Source: Actinernus sp. WN-2022
Lineage: Eukaryota > Cnidaria > Anthozoa > Actiniaria > Actinernidae
DNA: 64,000 nt
Assembly (NCBI GenBank): GCA_030867875.1
Contig: JAOWCC010001634.1
Coordinates: 36,227,867 to 36,291,866 of the forward strand
Reading direction: 5' to 3'
Made by a program: the position numbers and the translations under genes
Part shown: positions 41,078-49,051 of the stretch, piece after piece
How the letters are laid out: each line of letters opens with the position of its first letter
Numbering within the stretch: the stretch's first letter is position 1
Notes under the pieces: generated by a model
What the model was told of the DNA's origin: nothing
The model's database searches: none
What the model saw: the letters and a program-made list of their open reading frames with translations, nothing else

Positions 41078-42124
41078 CTAGACTATAAAGTTAACCCAAT
41101 CCGCTTTGTTCAGGACCTCTTCGACACGGCTGTTCAGAGACTTCCGGGAGCGCTGTAAAGCACCCCCGCGTTGCCCTGAAAAAGGGGGATGGAAGGTTGT
41201 TTTGTTGTTGGGTTTCTTCCACACGGCCCCACGAAGTGATTGGGATGGGGTGCTGCCCTTTGTTTTTTTCACTCTTTTAACCGTCTTCTTGGAGCCTCCT
41301 AGTTGTTGTAGCGTTTTGGCAGCCCTGGTTAAAAAACCGGTTTTTCTTCGTTGTCGGTACAGCGCGTTGGTGATGCTGCCCAGGGCGTCCACCTTACGGC
41401 TTGCCTTGGGTGTTAACAATGACTTTTTCACTGCTGGCCACGTCATTTTCAGTGCCGCCCAAAGTCCTGCCCCCTTTTGATCCTCCTCCAACACGTAGGC
41501 GTGATGTTGTTTTCCCTCCTCGGAGAAAATGTTGGTGCGCAACCGGATTTGGGGCGGGGTCCGGGGGTGGAGGTCGAAGAGGAGGTAGCCAAAGGGGCGT
41601 TGGGTCGCGTCCTGGTAGGCCCGCATCACCGCCGGTACTTGCCCCGGAAAGGCTTGCTCGGCCAATTTCCGGACTTGCAACGAATCCCGAGCGTTTTTAA
41701 AAGCCACCAGGTAGTGCGCGTTGATGGAAATGGTGCGCGCGTACTTGCCTGGGGGGAAAATGTTCTGGGTCAGGTACAGCACCGTAATGTTGCGGTGGTG
41801 CGAGCCTTTGGTGAACAGGTCCACCACCCGCTCGTCCTTGGAGCCTTCTTTCATCAAATCGTCCAGGATCAAGAGACCCGGCTTGCCGCGAAAGGGGGCG
41901 TACGGGTCGTCGGGAAGCCCCTCCACAAATTTCACCCCCAATTGTTTCTGCAGGGCAGTGAACCGGGGTTGCCAAGCGCTGCCATAGCAGTACACGATCG
42001 TGAGGGGTTGCTGGGTAAAATGGGATTTCGCGTGGTGCAGAAGTCTTTCGGTGAACACCGTTTTCCCCGATTGACTTTGACCCGTGATCAAGATATTGCA
42101 GGGCGTTTGGAAACGGACATCCAT
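41078..42124 (-). CDS. Packaging ATPase with basic C-terminal extension
   Basis: A 348-residue protein from ATG 42124. Walker A is GQSQSGKT (15-22), Walker B is LLILDDL (DD at 88-89), and YLTQN at 117-121 is the downstream polar motif. Viral A32-type ATPases drive genome packaging. The ATPase core ends near residue 205. The remaining 140 residues are strongly basic (KKTVKRVKKTKGS) and end VEEVLNKADWVNFIV. That tail is long for this family and may be a fused core-protein domain or a capsid-docking tail. It is first gene of a block preceded by the polyadenylation signal of the protease unit. Confidence 0.9.
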   Translation of the reverse strand: MDVRFQTPCNILITGQSQSGKTVFTERLLHHAKSHFTQQPLTIVYCYGSAWQPRFTALQKQLGVKFVEGLPDDPYAPFRGKPGLLILDDLMKEGSKDERVVDLFTKGSHHRNITVLYLTQNIFPPGKYARTISINAHYLVAFKNARDSLQVRKLAEQAFPGQVPAVMRAYQDATQRPFGYLLFDLHPRTPPQIRLRTNIFSEEGKQHHAYVLEEDQKGAGLWAALKMTWPAVKKSLLTPKASRKVDALGSITNALYRQRRKTGFLTRAAKTLQQLGGSKKTVKRVKKTKGSTPSQSLRGAVWKKPNNKTTFHPPFSGQRGGALQRSRKSLNSRVEEVLNKADWVNFIV

Positions 42125-42176
42125 CGTGCCTCAAACCCTTCCCAAGAATAACAAGACATAGAGGTGGGGAACTTGT

Positions 42177-42187
42177 TTTATTTTATT
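42177..42187 (-). terminator. Polyadenylation signals after protease gene
   Basis: Two overlapping AATAAA motifs on the minus strand coincide with the protease stop codon (AAAATAAAATAAAAC). They separate the capsid block from the ATPase block. Confidence 0.65.
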
Positions 42188-42723
42188 TTTTCACTTTGTC
42201 TCAAACTGATAACACATTGATCGTGAAGGTCTTGCTGCTGCTGCTGCCACCGCGCCACACTCCGGCGCTGGTACTGGCGTTGCCAGGCTTGTAGGGCCCG
42301 GTCCCTGGTGGTCTTGGTCTTCCACTGCTGGAGGTTCTGCAGGACCTCCGCCAGAGACCGACCGTGGGCTCGGCGCAGGAGGTAGTACAGGCAATAACTA
42401 CCGCACACGCTGGACTTGTTCCCTTGCAACATCACATTGTTTTCCTTATGCTGGGCGTTCCCCTGCCGTACGTACTCTTGCAACCCGTAATAAGAGGCGG
42501 GAAAGCCATAACTGTCAAAGAATTCATTCAGGCCTTGGCGCGGAAAATAAAAGGCCAACCAATGGGTACCTGGTCCGTCGGCGTTGTCGGTATTGAGAAT
42601 GAACGAGGCGGGGTAGGTCACGCGGCGGGGCCGTCGGTCCATGGGAAACACGCCCCGAAACGAGGCGCGGAGCCACCAATCGTGACGGGCCAAGACCGCC
42701 AATTGCGATGTGTAGGTGGTCAT
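42178..42723 (-). CDS. Adenain-like cysteine protease (maturation protease)
   Basis: 181 residues from ATG 42723. Catalytic residues fit the adenovirus protease family: His54 in GTHWLAFYF, Asp70 in FFDSYG, Gln100 (oxyanion hole) and Cys107 in QGNKSSVCGSYC, with the Q-x6-C spacing of adenain. The enzyme is expected to cleave capsid precursors during virion maturation. The C-terminal tail is Gln/Arg-rich. The start lies 4 nt beyond the end of the capsid gene, and the stop is fused to a polyadenylation signal. Confidence 0.9.
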   Translation of the reverse strand: MTTYTSQLAVLARHDWWLRASFRGVFPMDRRPRRVTYPASFILNTDNADGPGTHWLAFYFPRQGLNEFFDSYGFPASYYGLQEYVRQGNAQHKENNVMLQGNKSSVCGSYCLYYLLRRAHGRSLAEVLQNLQQWKTKTTRDRALQAWQRQYQRRSVARWQQQQQDLHDQCVISLRQSEKIK

Positions 42724-42727
42724 CGGC

Positions 42728-44056
42728 TTACAACTTTTTCACTTCTCGGCTGCTGTTGATTTCGTAGGCGGCGTCAAACTCGCAGTTCACGTACACGGAT
42801 AAGGTCTCGGTGACCCCTGCGGCAAACTGAAGGCGGATGCCCACCGTCCCGTACTGTTGTAGGTTCATGTGGGAGGCGCTGCCACTGCCGTCTGGAGTGA
42901 AGTCAAAAGAAAGGATGGCGTAGCCCTTGTCCCAATCGGTCCGGGTAACGTCAATCCCGTGGTTGGCGCTCATGGGCCCTTGGGACAGGAACAAGGTATT
43001 GTACCCGTCCAGGGTTTGCCCGTCCGCAAATTCGAGGCGGGAGAAGGGGGTGGGCGTGCCGTCGATCGTGACCGTCGCGCGGGTCATCCCAAACCTTTGG
43101 AAATTGTACGGGTTCTTTTTCAGCGCTCCCAAACTGTTCGCACTCCCCATCAAGGCAAGTCGCATGCGTCGGGGGATGCGACCGCCCAGGAAATCCGTTT
43201 TCTCAAAGGTGGTGTCCCCCAGGGAAATGGTGAACATCCGTTCTTCCTCACTGTTGTAAGGGTAGAGGACGGGCTGGGACACGAGTTTCATTTCGACGCT
43301 CTTCATGAAGTCCTTGTTGCAGACACTGACGCGGCGGAAGAAAGTGACCCGCTTCAGCCTGATTTTAGCGGCGGCCACTTCCGCCGCTGCACTGTTTCCC
43401 ATGAGGGCGAAGGCGTTGCTGGCGGGGGTGAGTCGGAATTCTAGGGGCACTCCGTTGAGGAGCAGTTTGTTGGTGAAGGCGGCGTCAATGTAAAACATCC
43501 CCGTCATTTCCACCACGGTACTTTCCTTCACGTAAGCCGCCCGCGTATTCAAGCCTATGTTGTCCCCATCGATTGTGAACGCATCCATGGCCCCGGCCAC
43601 GTCTTTGTAGTACAGTCCCGAGGTCAGGTAAGATTTCTTGGCGTCTGGAGTATAGTTGAGCAGGGTACTGAGGTAGGCTTTGTAGGGGTAAGTTTTAGTG
43701 CTCATGGTCATCCATTCCCCGTTCAAGGCCATATCGATTTGCGACCAGAGGGAATGAAACCAATTGTTGACGATCCCCAAGGCCAAATCGGCCGTCAAAG
43801 CCTCTCCGTTGGCTTTCACGACGTCGGCCGTTACCTTGAAATAACTTCTAGGCAGCACGGTGTAATAGGGACTGGCCGGGAGGTAAAATTCCACGGGCGA
43901 CCCGGGTAAGAGGGCCGATTTGGGCGCGTGCTCCGACCAATAACCTCGTTCTTCAACCGCTTGAGCCAATTCCTTGTTGAAAAAATCCAAATGGGTGTTG
44001 TAGCCGCCCAACATGTTGGGCAGGGGCGGTTTGCCCATGCCTGCGACCGTAGCCAT
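42728..44056 (-). CDS. Major capsid protein, double jelly-roll (Polinton)
   Basis: The true start is the ATG at 44056; the frame extends one codon further with TTG. The protein has 442 residues. IVNNWFHSLWSQIDMALNGE followed by TYPYKAYLSTLLNYTPDAKK is the signature I know from Polinton capsid proteins, often labelled F54H12.2-like in databases. It is expected to form trimers that make the icosahedral shell. The stop of the preceding gene overlaps this ATG by 1 nt (TGATG), suggesting coupled translation or reinitiation. No break is visible. Confidence 0.9.
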   Translation of the reverse strand: MATVAGMGKPPLPNMLGGYNTHLDFFNKELAQAVEERGYWSEHAPKSALLPGSPVEFYLPASPYYTVLPRSYFKVTADVVKANGEALTADLALGIVNNWFHSLWSQIDMALNGEWMTMSTKTYPYKAYLSTLLNYTPDAKKSYLTSGLYYKDVAGAMDAFTIDGDNIGLNTRAAYVKESTVVEMTGMFYIDAAFTNKLLLNGVPLEFRLTPASNAFALMGNSAAAEVAAAKIRLKRVTFFRRVSVCNKDFMKSVEMKLVSQPVLYPYNSEEERMFTISLGDTTFEKTDFLGGRIPRRMRLALMGSANSLGALKKNPYNFQRFGMTRATVTIDGTPTPFSRLEFADGQTLDGYNTLFLSQGPMSANHGIDVTRTDWDKGYAILSFDFTPDGSGSASHMNLQQYGTVGIRLQFAAGVTETLSVYVNCEFDAAYEINSSREVKKL

Positions 44057-44682
44057 CAATAATCAACGTCAAAGATATCTCTCGCAACACGTGCACGCTT
44101 GACAGCCTTCGAAGGAATGAGAGGGAGAGCCTGTTTTGTCTTTCTTTTATTCTTGTTGGCCCTCGCCGCCCTCGGTTTCTTCGTCTTTTTCTTTTTCGAT
44201 GCCACCCCAGCTATCTTTTCTAGGCCTTGGATCAACGTTTTACTGGTTTTCTTGCCGAGCACACGGGCCGCCCCTTGTTTCGTGTCCTTTACGATTTGCT
44301 TCACCATCTTCTTGCCAAATTTCGATTTCAGTTGAGCGAGTATCTTTTGTCCTCCTTTTTTAGCCACCGCTCCCGCGACGGTCCCGGCCAGCGCTTTGCC
44401 CGCCATGACGGCTAAGGGGGCTAGCGCCAAGGGTAAGAGCCCACCCTTTTGATTGGTGACCGGTCCGTAACCGCCGAGTTCATTCCAACGGATAGGGATG
44501 AGCCCCCCGCCTCCTTGCTCTCCGCGGCCCCCCTGGAAGACAGGAATGGAGGTGGGTGTGCGTTGAGGGCTGGAGGCGTGGGCGGGGAGCGCATGGAACA
44601 CAGGTATCGAAGACCCTCCGCCAACCACGTCCCCCATAGATGGCACCGGTGCCATAGTTCCCGTAGACGGTCCATAATTCAT
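44056..44682 (-). CDS. Adenovirus pVI/pX-like protein (208 aa)
   Basis: The N-terminal 90 residues are Gly/Pro/Ser-rich and low in charge. Then GGLLPLALAPLAVMAGKALAGTV forms an amphipathic or hydrophobic segment. A Lys/Arg-rich tail (KKKKTKKPRAARANKNKRK) ends in DVDY. The mix of membrane-active helix and basic tail resembles inner capsid proteins of adenovirus-like elements, but sequence identity to them is not evident to me. Its ATG overlaps the stop of the penton-like gene by 4 nt (ATGA), and its own stop overlaps the capsid ATG by 1 nt. Confidence 0.65.
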   Translation of the reverse strand: MNYGPSTGTMAPVPSMGDVVGGGSSIPVFHALPAHASSPQRTPTSIPVFQGGRGEQGGGGLIPIRWNELGGYGPVTNQKGGLLPLALAPLAVMAGKALAGTVAGAVAKKGGQKILAQLKSKFGKKMVKQIVKDTKQGAARVLGKKTSKTLIQGLEKIAGVASKKKKTKKPRAARANKNKRKTKQALPLIPSKAVKRARVARDIFDVDY

Positions 44683-46013
44683 CCTTTCCTTTTCAGAGTG
44701 CGCTTCACAAATTCCAATGTCGCCACCACGGTCGCTGCTGAGGTGAATGAGATGCGGTGGCCGGACTCGTCGGTTATAAGGATTTCCAGCGTGTCAAACA
44801 CCGTTTTGGCGAGCGGGAAGTAGCGCATGACCGGAAAGTCTCGTTCCACCACCTTGTTGTACGGGACCTGGGCCGACACGACCCTCAGCAAGGGCGCTTT
44901 CACATCCCCCACGATATGCGGCTCAATCAGATCGCAGTACACGTACAAACTGCGTACGGGTTGATGTTTAAAATCGCGGTTGAGCAGGTAGGCTTTGGTC
45001 GTCGAGAATTTCAGGCCAGAGTAATAGGTGGACCAACACTCGGGTTGGTAGCCTATCAGAGGTGTTTTCTTTTCCTTCTCGTTCTGCGAAAATATTTGGG
45101 GCGTGTAACCGTCGCCAAATCCCAACAGCTTGGCCAGCCAAGGGCTCACAGCAAAATAGCTCCCCTTATCGTTGATTTTAAGGGACAGGTATACTCTCCC
45201 ATCGACATCTTTGGAGTTCCACAACCAGGACACGGGTGGGATGTCGTTCGGGGAAATGGCCACTTCGATAGCTTTGGCATTCCCATAGTTCCCTGGGGCC
45301 AACACAACGGTCGAATGGATCTTGTAATGCCCGGGAAACAAGGTGGCGCCTGTTCCCGTGGACGAGGGGCTCAGGTAGTATACGGTCCGGTCTTTCTCCG
45401 AAATCGACTCGGGGATCACGATGGCTTTGTCTGCGATCAACACCCCGGTATGGACCCCTAAGATACTGGACATCAACGGAGTGTTGGGGCCTGGTTTTTT
45501 CAGTAGGCCCGCGGGATGTGAGGTGGATTTTTTGGGATCGTTCTCCAAACCGATCATGTAGGCCAGTGGAGGGGGGAGGGCTAAAATGTAACCGTCCGTC
45601 ACGGTTTGTTTCAATTCCAGGGCGGTCTTGGCCAATTGTTTATCGGGAGATTTCACCCGGACGGCAAATGTTTTGAGGATCGCTTGGAATCCCCCTTGCA
45701 CCAAAGCCCAGCGCATAGCATGAACCAGATCTGTGACCGTTTCGAAATGCTGGGAAGCAAAGGTGAGGGTGGTCGAGGTCTCTTCTTCTTGGCGAAGTTT
45801 TTCTTGGATCAGTATAAATTGGCGGTCTTGTTCTTTAGGGAACAATTCATCCCAGGCGCGTGGAAATTGCAGGTGGCAGAGGGCCATTTCCCACCGTCGG
45901 TCCAAGACCATCATCTCCGGCAGACGGATGCGAAAATGGGAGCCCATGTTATTGGGAAAGGCAGTCCGGCTGGCCACGCTAGGCAAGGTCATCCAGATGC
46001 GGTCGGGGTCCAT
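44679..46013 (-). CDS. Penton-like minor capsid protein, long form (444 aa)
   Basis: ATG 46013, 444 residues. The N-terminus has FRIRLPEMMVLDRRWEMALC and LQFPRAW. A large middle region of mixed beta content follows. The C-terminus has SLYVYCDLIEPHIVGDVKAP and FDTLEILITDESGHRISF. Polintons carry a single-jelly-roll vertex protein next to the major capsid gene, and this one fits by position and size. A shorter relative is encoded directly upstream. Its first 25 bp overlap that gene, and its end overlaps the next by 4 nt. Confidence 0.7.
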   Translation of the reverse strand: MDPDRIWMTLPSVASRTAFPNNMGSHFRIRLPEMMVLDRRWEMALCHLQFPRAWDELFPKEQDRQFILIQEKLRQEEETSTTLTFASQHFETVTDLVHAMRWALVQGGFQAILKTFAVRVKSPDKQLAKTALELKQTVTDGYILALPPPLAYMIGLENDPKKSTSHPAGLLKKPGPNTPLMSSILGVHTGVLIADKAIVIPESISEKDRTVYYLSPSSTGTGATLFPGHYKIHSTVVLAPGNYGNAKAIEVAISPNDIPPVSWLWNSKDVDGRVYLSLKINDKGSYFAVSPWLAKLLGFGDGYTPQIFSQNEKEKKTPLIGYQPECWSTYYSGLKFSTTKAYLLNRDFKHQPVRSLYVYCDLIEPHIVGDVKAPLLRVVSAQVPYNKVVERDFPVMRYFPLAKTVFDTLEILITDESGHRISFTSAATVVATLEFVKRTLKRKG

Positions 46014-46441
46014 GCTTTCCGGAAATGGAGGGTCACTTCCACCTTAGAGGTTTGTGGAAATGAAACCAGTTTCCCGTGCTCGTCGGTTATAAGGATTTCG
46101 AAATCCTCAAACACCGTCTTGGCCAGTTGCCTGTAGAACAGGGGAGAAAAGTTGCGTTCTTGGACCGTGCCGTTTTCGTCACTGGTCCCTGAAAAAAGGA
46201 CTCTCAACAAGGGAGCTTTCGTATCCCCCACAATACTGGGTTCCACTAAATCACAGTACAGGTAAAGCGTCTTCTTCTTCTGGGGCCTGGGGAAGATCAA
46301 TTGCGTGACCGCCATTTCCCAGGCCGGAGACAGCTCATACATTTGCGGGAGATGGATACGGAACCGGGACGGGGTATTGGTGTAGACGTTAGTACTCGTC
46401 CCGTTGGTGACGGTAATGTAAAATTCCTCACCCTCCTGCAT
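45989..46441 (-). CDS. Penton-like protein, short form lacking the middle domain (150 aa)
   Basis: The best ATG is 46441. The first third (FRIHLPQMYELSPAWEMAVT) aligns with the N-terminus of the 444-residue protein. It then jumps straight to TLYLYCDLVEPSIVGDTKAP and FEDFEILITDEHGKLVSF, matching that protein's C-terminus. About 290 residues of the centre are absent, and the join is clean and in frame. So it is either a duplicated, shrunken copy or the original single domain into which the longer gene gained an insert. Its 3' end overlaps the start of the long gene. Confidence 0.7.
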   Translation of the reverse strand: MQEGEEFYITVTNGTSTNVYTNTPSRFRIHLPQMYELSPAWEMAVTQLIFPRPQKKKTLYLYCDLVEPSIVGDTKAPLLRVLFSGTSDENGTVQERNFSPLFYRQLAKTVFEDFEILITDEHGKLVSFPQTSKVEVTLHFRKAWTPTASG

Positions 46442-46502
46442 CCTCTCTCTCTTTCTCCCCACTCAAACACAAATGAATCCGACTGCCGGGACAACAAACT
46501 CT

Positions 46503-46508
46503 TTTATT
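46503..46508 (-). terminator. Polyadenylation signal after integrase
   Basis: AATAAA on the minus strand lies just past the integrase stop (46516-46518), within the gap before the penton block. Confidence 0.65.
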
Positions 46509-46515
46509 TCTTTTT

Positions 46516-47637
46516 TCACCCGTACGTTTGGGTCTGGAGCTGAGTGACCGGGACCCAGCTGTTAAATTTAGCGGGGTACCCTTCCCATTTCACCAAGACT
46601 TCTTCCTGGTTCTTCTTCTTGCCGGGGCGGCGCTGCAACACCTTTTCGATGATAAAGAGACTTTCTTTTTCCACGGCCACCGGCGTCATCTCGCTTTCGT
46701 AAAACGTTCCCCGCAACGCCTCCCCGCTCAGGTCCTCCAACCGGTAGACGGGAGGGGTGCGGTAGTCCAACCGTTTTATCACCGTGAACACTTCCTCCGA
46801 CCAGTTGGCCAGATAGCTTTTCTCAAAATGGCCTTTGGTCTTGCTAATCCGTACCGTATCGCCGGGACGGTACAGCGGTTTCTTCGGTTTCCTCTTTAGC
46901 GGCGGTCCCTTTTCCCGGTACAAGACGGCTCGTACCTCGTGGTCGTTGAAGGGCGTGACGGTGATGGGGGCGCGTCGAATGCTGCTGTGAACGGTTCGGT
47001 TGTACCCGAGCACCAATTGAGGGAGGACTTTCCAATACTCTTTCTTCCCGGTGGCCGTGAAATATTTGTACATGCGTCCCTTGAGCGTCCGGTTGAACCG
47101 CTCAGCAATCTGGGCTTTGGTCTCGTTGTACGTGACAAAAAAGGCCACGTCATTCTTTTTTAAAAAGGCCTGGAACTTGCGGTTGGTAAATTCTGTCCCG
47201 GCATCGGTCTGCAACCGCAACGGTTTCCGTTCGCGGAACACTTGGGTAAAGGCACGCACCAATTCCTCCCCCGTCTTGTTCTTCAGGGGGACCGCCCACG
47301 CGTACTTGGACAACACATCGATGATGGTCAAAATGTGTTTGTATCCCTTGTTGAAAGCGCTCGTGGCTTGCATGTCCACCAGATCCGCCTGCCACTGCTC
47401 GTCCAGGGCCAGCACGCGCACGCGCCCTCGCAGAAATTTTTTTCGAAAAGGGCGATGCAACGTAAAGGTCAATTGTTTTTTCAGCCATGCTAAAGTGGTG
47501 GGGCGGGTTACCCCCACTTCGCTAGCCGCTTTCACCAGACGGGCAGCACCCCCAAAGGCAGCAGGGCTGCTGGGGTCGTAATACAACGCCTCGAGCAGCG
47601 CGGAAGGATTCTTTTTCTTCGCCTTCTTGCGCCCCAT
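46516..47637 (-). CDS. int: Retroviral-type integrase with C-terminal chromodomain
   Basis: From ATG 47637, 373 residues. A helix-turn-helix-like N-terminus (VGVTRPTTLAWLKKQL) precedes the catalytic core. Asp85 lies in QWQADLVDMQ, Asp145 in LQTDAGTEF and Glu179 in QIAERFNRTLKG; all three DDE acids are present with the usual last spacing. The SH3-like region is YRPGDTVRISK. The chromodomain, at about 325-370, reads FIIEKVLQRRP...EVLVKWEGYPAKFNSWVP. It should integrate the element and may target modified histones. A TATA-like AAGTATAAG lies upstream at 47796-47803. Confidence 0.95.
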   Translation of the reverse strand: MGRKKAKKKNPSALLEALYYDPSSPAAFGGAARLVKAASEVGVTRPTTLAWLKKQLTFTLHRPFRKKFLRGRVRVLALDEQWQADLVDMQATSAFNKGYKHILTIIDVLSKYAWAVPLKNKTGEELVRAFTQVFRERKPLRLQTDAGTEFTNRKFQAFLKKNDVAFFVTYNETKAQIAERFNRTLKGRMYKYFTATGKKEYWKVLPQLVLGYNRTVHSSIRRAPITVTPFNDHEVRAVLYREKGPPLKRKPKKPLYRPGDTVRISKTKGHFEKSYLANWSEEVFTVIKRLDYRTPPVYRLEDLSGEALRGTFYESEMTPVAVEKESLFIIEKVLQRRPGKKKNQEEVLVKWEGYPAKFNSWVPVTQLQTQTYG

Positions 47638-47855
47638 AATCCTCAAAATGAGAGTCCTGGATAATCACTTTTCCTCCGCAACACGCCAAGAGACAACGGA
47701 CACGTTTCAAAATACCATGGCACTTGAGGGACGGACCTCCTCCTCCACCGCAAGGCATTCTGTACTCTCCCCGAACCTAGCGCGCGACACCTCCCTTATA
47801 CTTTTTCCCCCTAGGAAAGAGACAACAGACACCCCACGTTGTTCCTCTTGAAAGT

Positions 47856-47861
47856 TTTATT
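47856..47861 (-). terminator. Polyadenylation signal, right-end small-gene block
   Basis: AATAAA on the minus strand, between the small genes at 48.1-48.6 kb and the integrase. Confidence 0.6.
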
Positions 47862-47972
47862 GTTTTTTCTAGCTTCGGCTATTCTTTCTCATTCTCTACG
47901 GTTGACCTTGTAAATAGGTATATAGTTTTTAATTCTTTTTCTGTTTTTGGTGGAAAGGACACCTAGAATTAC

Positions 47973-48051
47973 ATAGGGGGTGCTTCCGACCCCAGGGTAA
48001 AAAAATCCCGGGGGTCCGGTTTGTCCCCAAAATCTAGGTCTTCTTGGTTCC
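47973..48051 (-). repeat. Subterminal inverted repeat, right copy
   Basis: About 79 bp matching 33812-33888 in inverted orientation, with small indels around a CCCGGG core. It lies in the 3' region of the small gene at 48072-48338. Confidence 0.85.
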
Positions 48052-48071
48052 GCGTGGGACTGATTCTGTCC

Positions 48072-48338
48072 CTAGGGGGGTGGGTCCCTAGTGGGATATA
48101 TTTCAGCGTAGGCTTGTTTCTCGTACTTTTGCAGGTATTGCTTGTGGTTCAAACCTTCCTGCATAGCCTTGAAATCCATTTCACATAGCCTATCATAGTA
48201 CTTTTCTGTGGTTGGACTTCTTTCCTTCTCCAGCTTTGCGGCCAACTTATCCATATCCATGAAGTACTCGTCACTTTTCAGACCCTCGTCAAAGTGGATA
48301 TCCGCTGCCCATCTCAGTGCTTGTTCTTCCATTGTCAT
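48072..48338 (-). CDS. Small helical Polinton protein (88 aa), unknown
   Basis: ATG 48338; the protein is acidic and helical (DKLAAKLEKERSPTTEKYYD, NHKQYLQKYEKQAYAEI). I recognise no domain. TATAAATATAA on the minus strand at about 48372-48382 lies about 40 nt upstream of the ATG and is a plausible TATA box, so the gene may have its own promoter. Confidence 0.55.
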   Translation of the reverse strand: MTMEEQALRWAADIHFDEGLKSDEYFMDMDKLAAKLEKERSPTTEKYYDRLCEMDFKAMQEGLNHKQYLQKYEKQAYAEIYPTRDPPP

Positions 48339-48371
48339 TGCTTCACTGTCTTCCCCACGCCCCGGTACGGC

Positions 48372-48382
48372 TTATATTTATA
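48372..48382 (-). promoter_or_regulatory. TATA-box-like element
   Basis: Minus-strand TATAAATATAA, 35-45 nt upstream of the ATG at 48338. The spacing leaves only a short 5' leader, or transcription starts close to the ATG. Confidence 0.45.
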
Positions 48383-48394
48383 CACATTTCTTTT

Positions 48395-48647
48395 TCACAT
48401 AAACACCATCTTGTAAGGGATGAGGTTTGTATGGGGGACGGTATACCCCAAGGCCTCACACAGCTTGTAGACGATGCGTACGTACTCCCCGTAATACGTC
48501 CCCTCGTAATCGCTGATCACGTAACGCTTGGCATCTTCCAGGTTCATGCACCGCATCACTTTTCTATGGAAATTGGAATACCCCATGTGTGCCGTTTCAG
48601 TCACCGCCCCCCTCGTGGGTAAAATAAAACTCGATCAGTAACCCCAT
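48395..48647 (-). pseudogene. Small Polinton protein, paralogue of 38747-39004, one-base frameshift
   Basis: The frame from ATG 48647 (MGLLIEFYF) resembles the start of the 85-residue gene but meets TGA at 48599-48597. The rest, from 48604 to the stop at 48395, is open in another frame and carries YVISDYEGTYYGEYVRIVYK. A one-base difference in the G run at 48606-48611 accounts for the shift; it could be a sequencing error or a real break. It sits at the opposite end of the element from its paralogue. Confidence 0.65.
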
Positions 48648-48718
48648 GTCTTCACCTTGACACCGTAGGCGAATGAATAAAGCACCTCGCCTTTCGACGT
48701 CTTTTTAAAAAATCGACG

Positions 48719-49051
48719 CCCGCCGAACCCCTCCTCCCGAACGCCCGACACGGCCCGACCACTCCCAGGCCTGGCTTGGGCCGCCAAACACCTCTTTGCC
48801 CCTGGCGGCGGCGGTTCCACTTCCGGTCCAGCCTCGCTTGGGGGACAGGGTTTGGCGGCGCCTGTGACGTCATTCTAAGCCTACACGGACGACCAATCCC
48901 AAGCCTGGCTTTGGCCGCCAAACAGACGGCGCCACGTGCTGTGACGTCATTTTGGGACGCCACGTGCGTAATGGCGTCGTTTTAGGCCACGCCCCCCGTC
49001 TAGGCCAATCAGGAGCCAGGGATTGGACCTACAGTGACTACTTTAACTACT
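48719..49051 (-). repeat. Polinton right terminal inverted repeat
   Basis: Inverted copy of 33293-33624; identical for 320 bp from the outer end and then losing similarity after a short GGAG-rich stretch. It carries the same CRE and E2F-like motifs in mirror order, facing the leftward gene block. Confidence 0.95.

Larger units (their letters stand above)
33293..49051. mobile_element. Complete Maverick/Polinton (adintovirus-like) element
   Basis: The element is 15,759 bp and starts AGTAGTTAAAG at both ends in inverted orientation. It has a 6-bp target duplication and terminal inverted repeats identical over 320 bp. It encodes the full Polinton core: protein-primed PolB, chromodomain integrase, packaging ATPase, adenain-like protease, double-jelly-roll capsid and penton-like proteins. 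Nearly all genes are open, and the repeats have not diverged, so it inserted recently or has been conserved. Its base composition is clearly richer in G and C than the flanks. It should be able to form virions in principle, which is inference from gene content. Confidence 0.95.

Noticed and set aside
41477..42151. 224-residue plus-strand ORF opposite the ATPase, and similar long ORFs opposite capsid and penton genes
   Set aside because: Shadow frames caused by GC-rich coding sequence; no recognisable motifs, while the minus-strand proteins are clear.
47522..47758. Minus-strand ORF overlapping the integrase start as a possible N-terminal extension
   Set aside because: It is in a different frame from the integrase and is Gly/Cys-rich without a zinc pattern.
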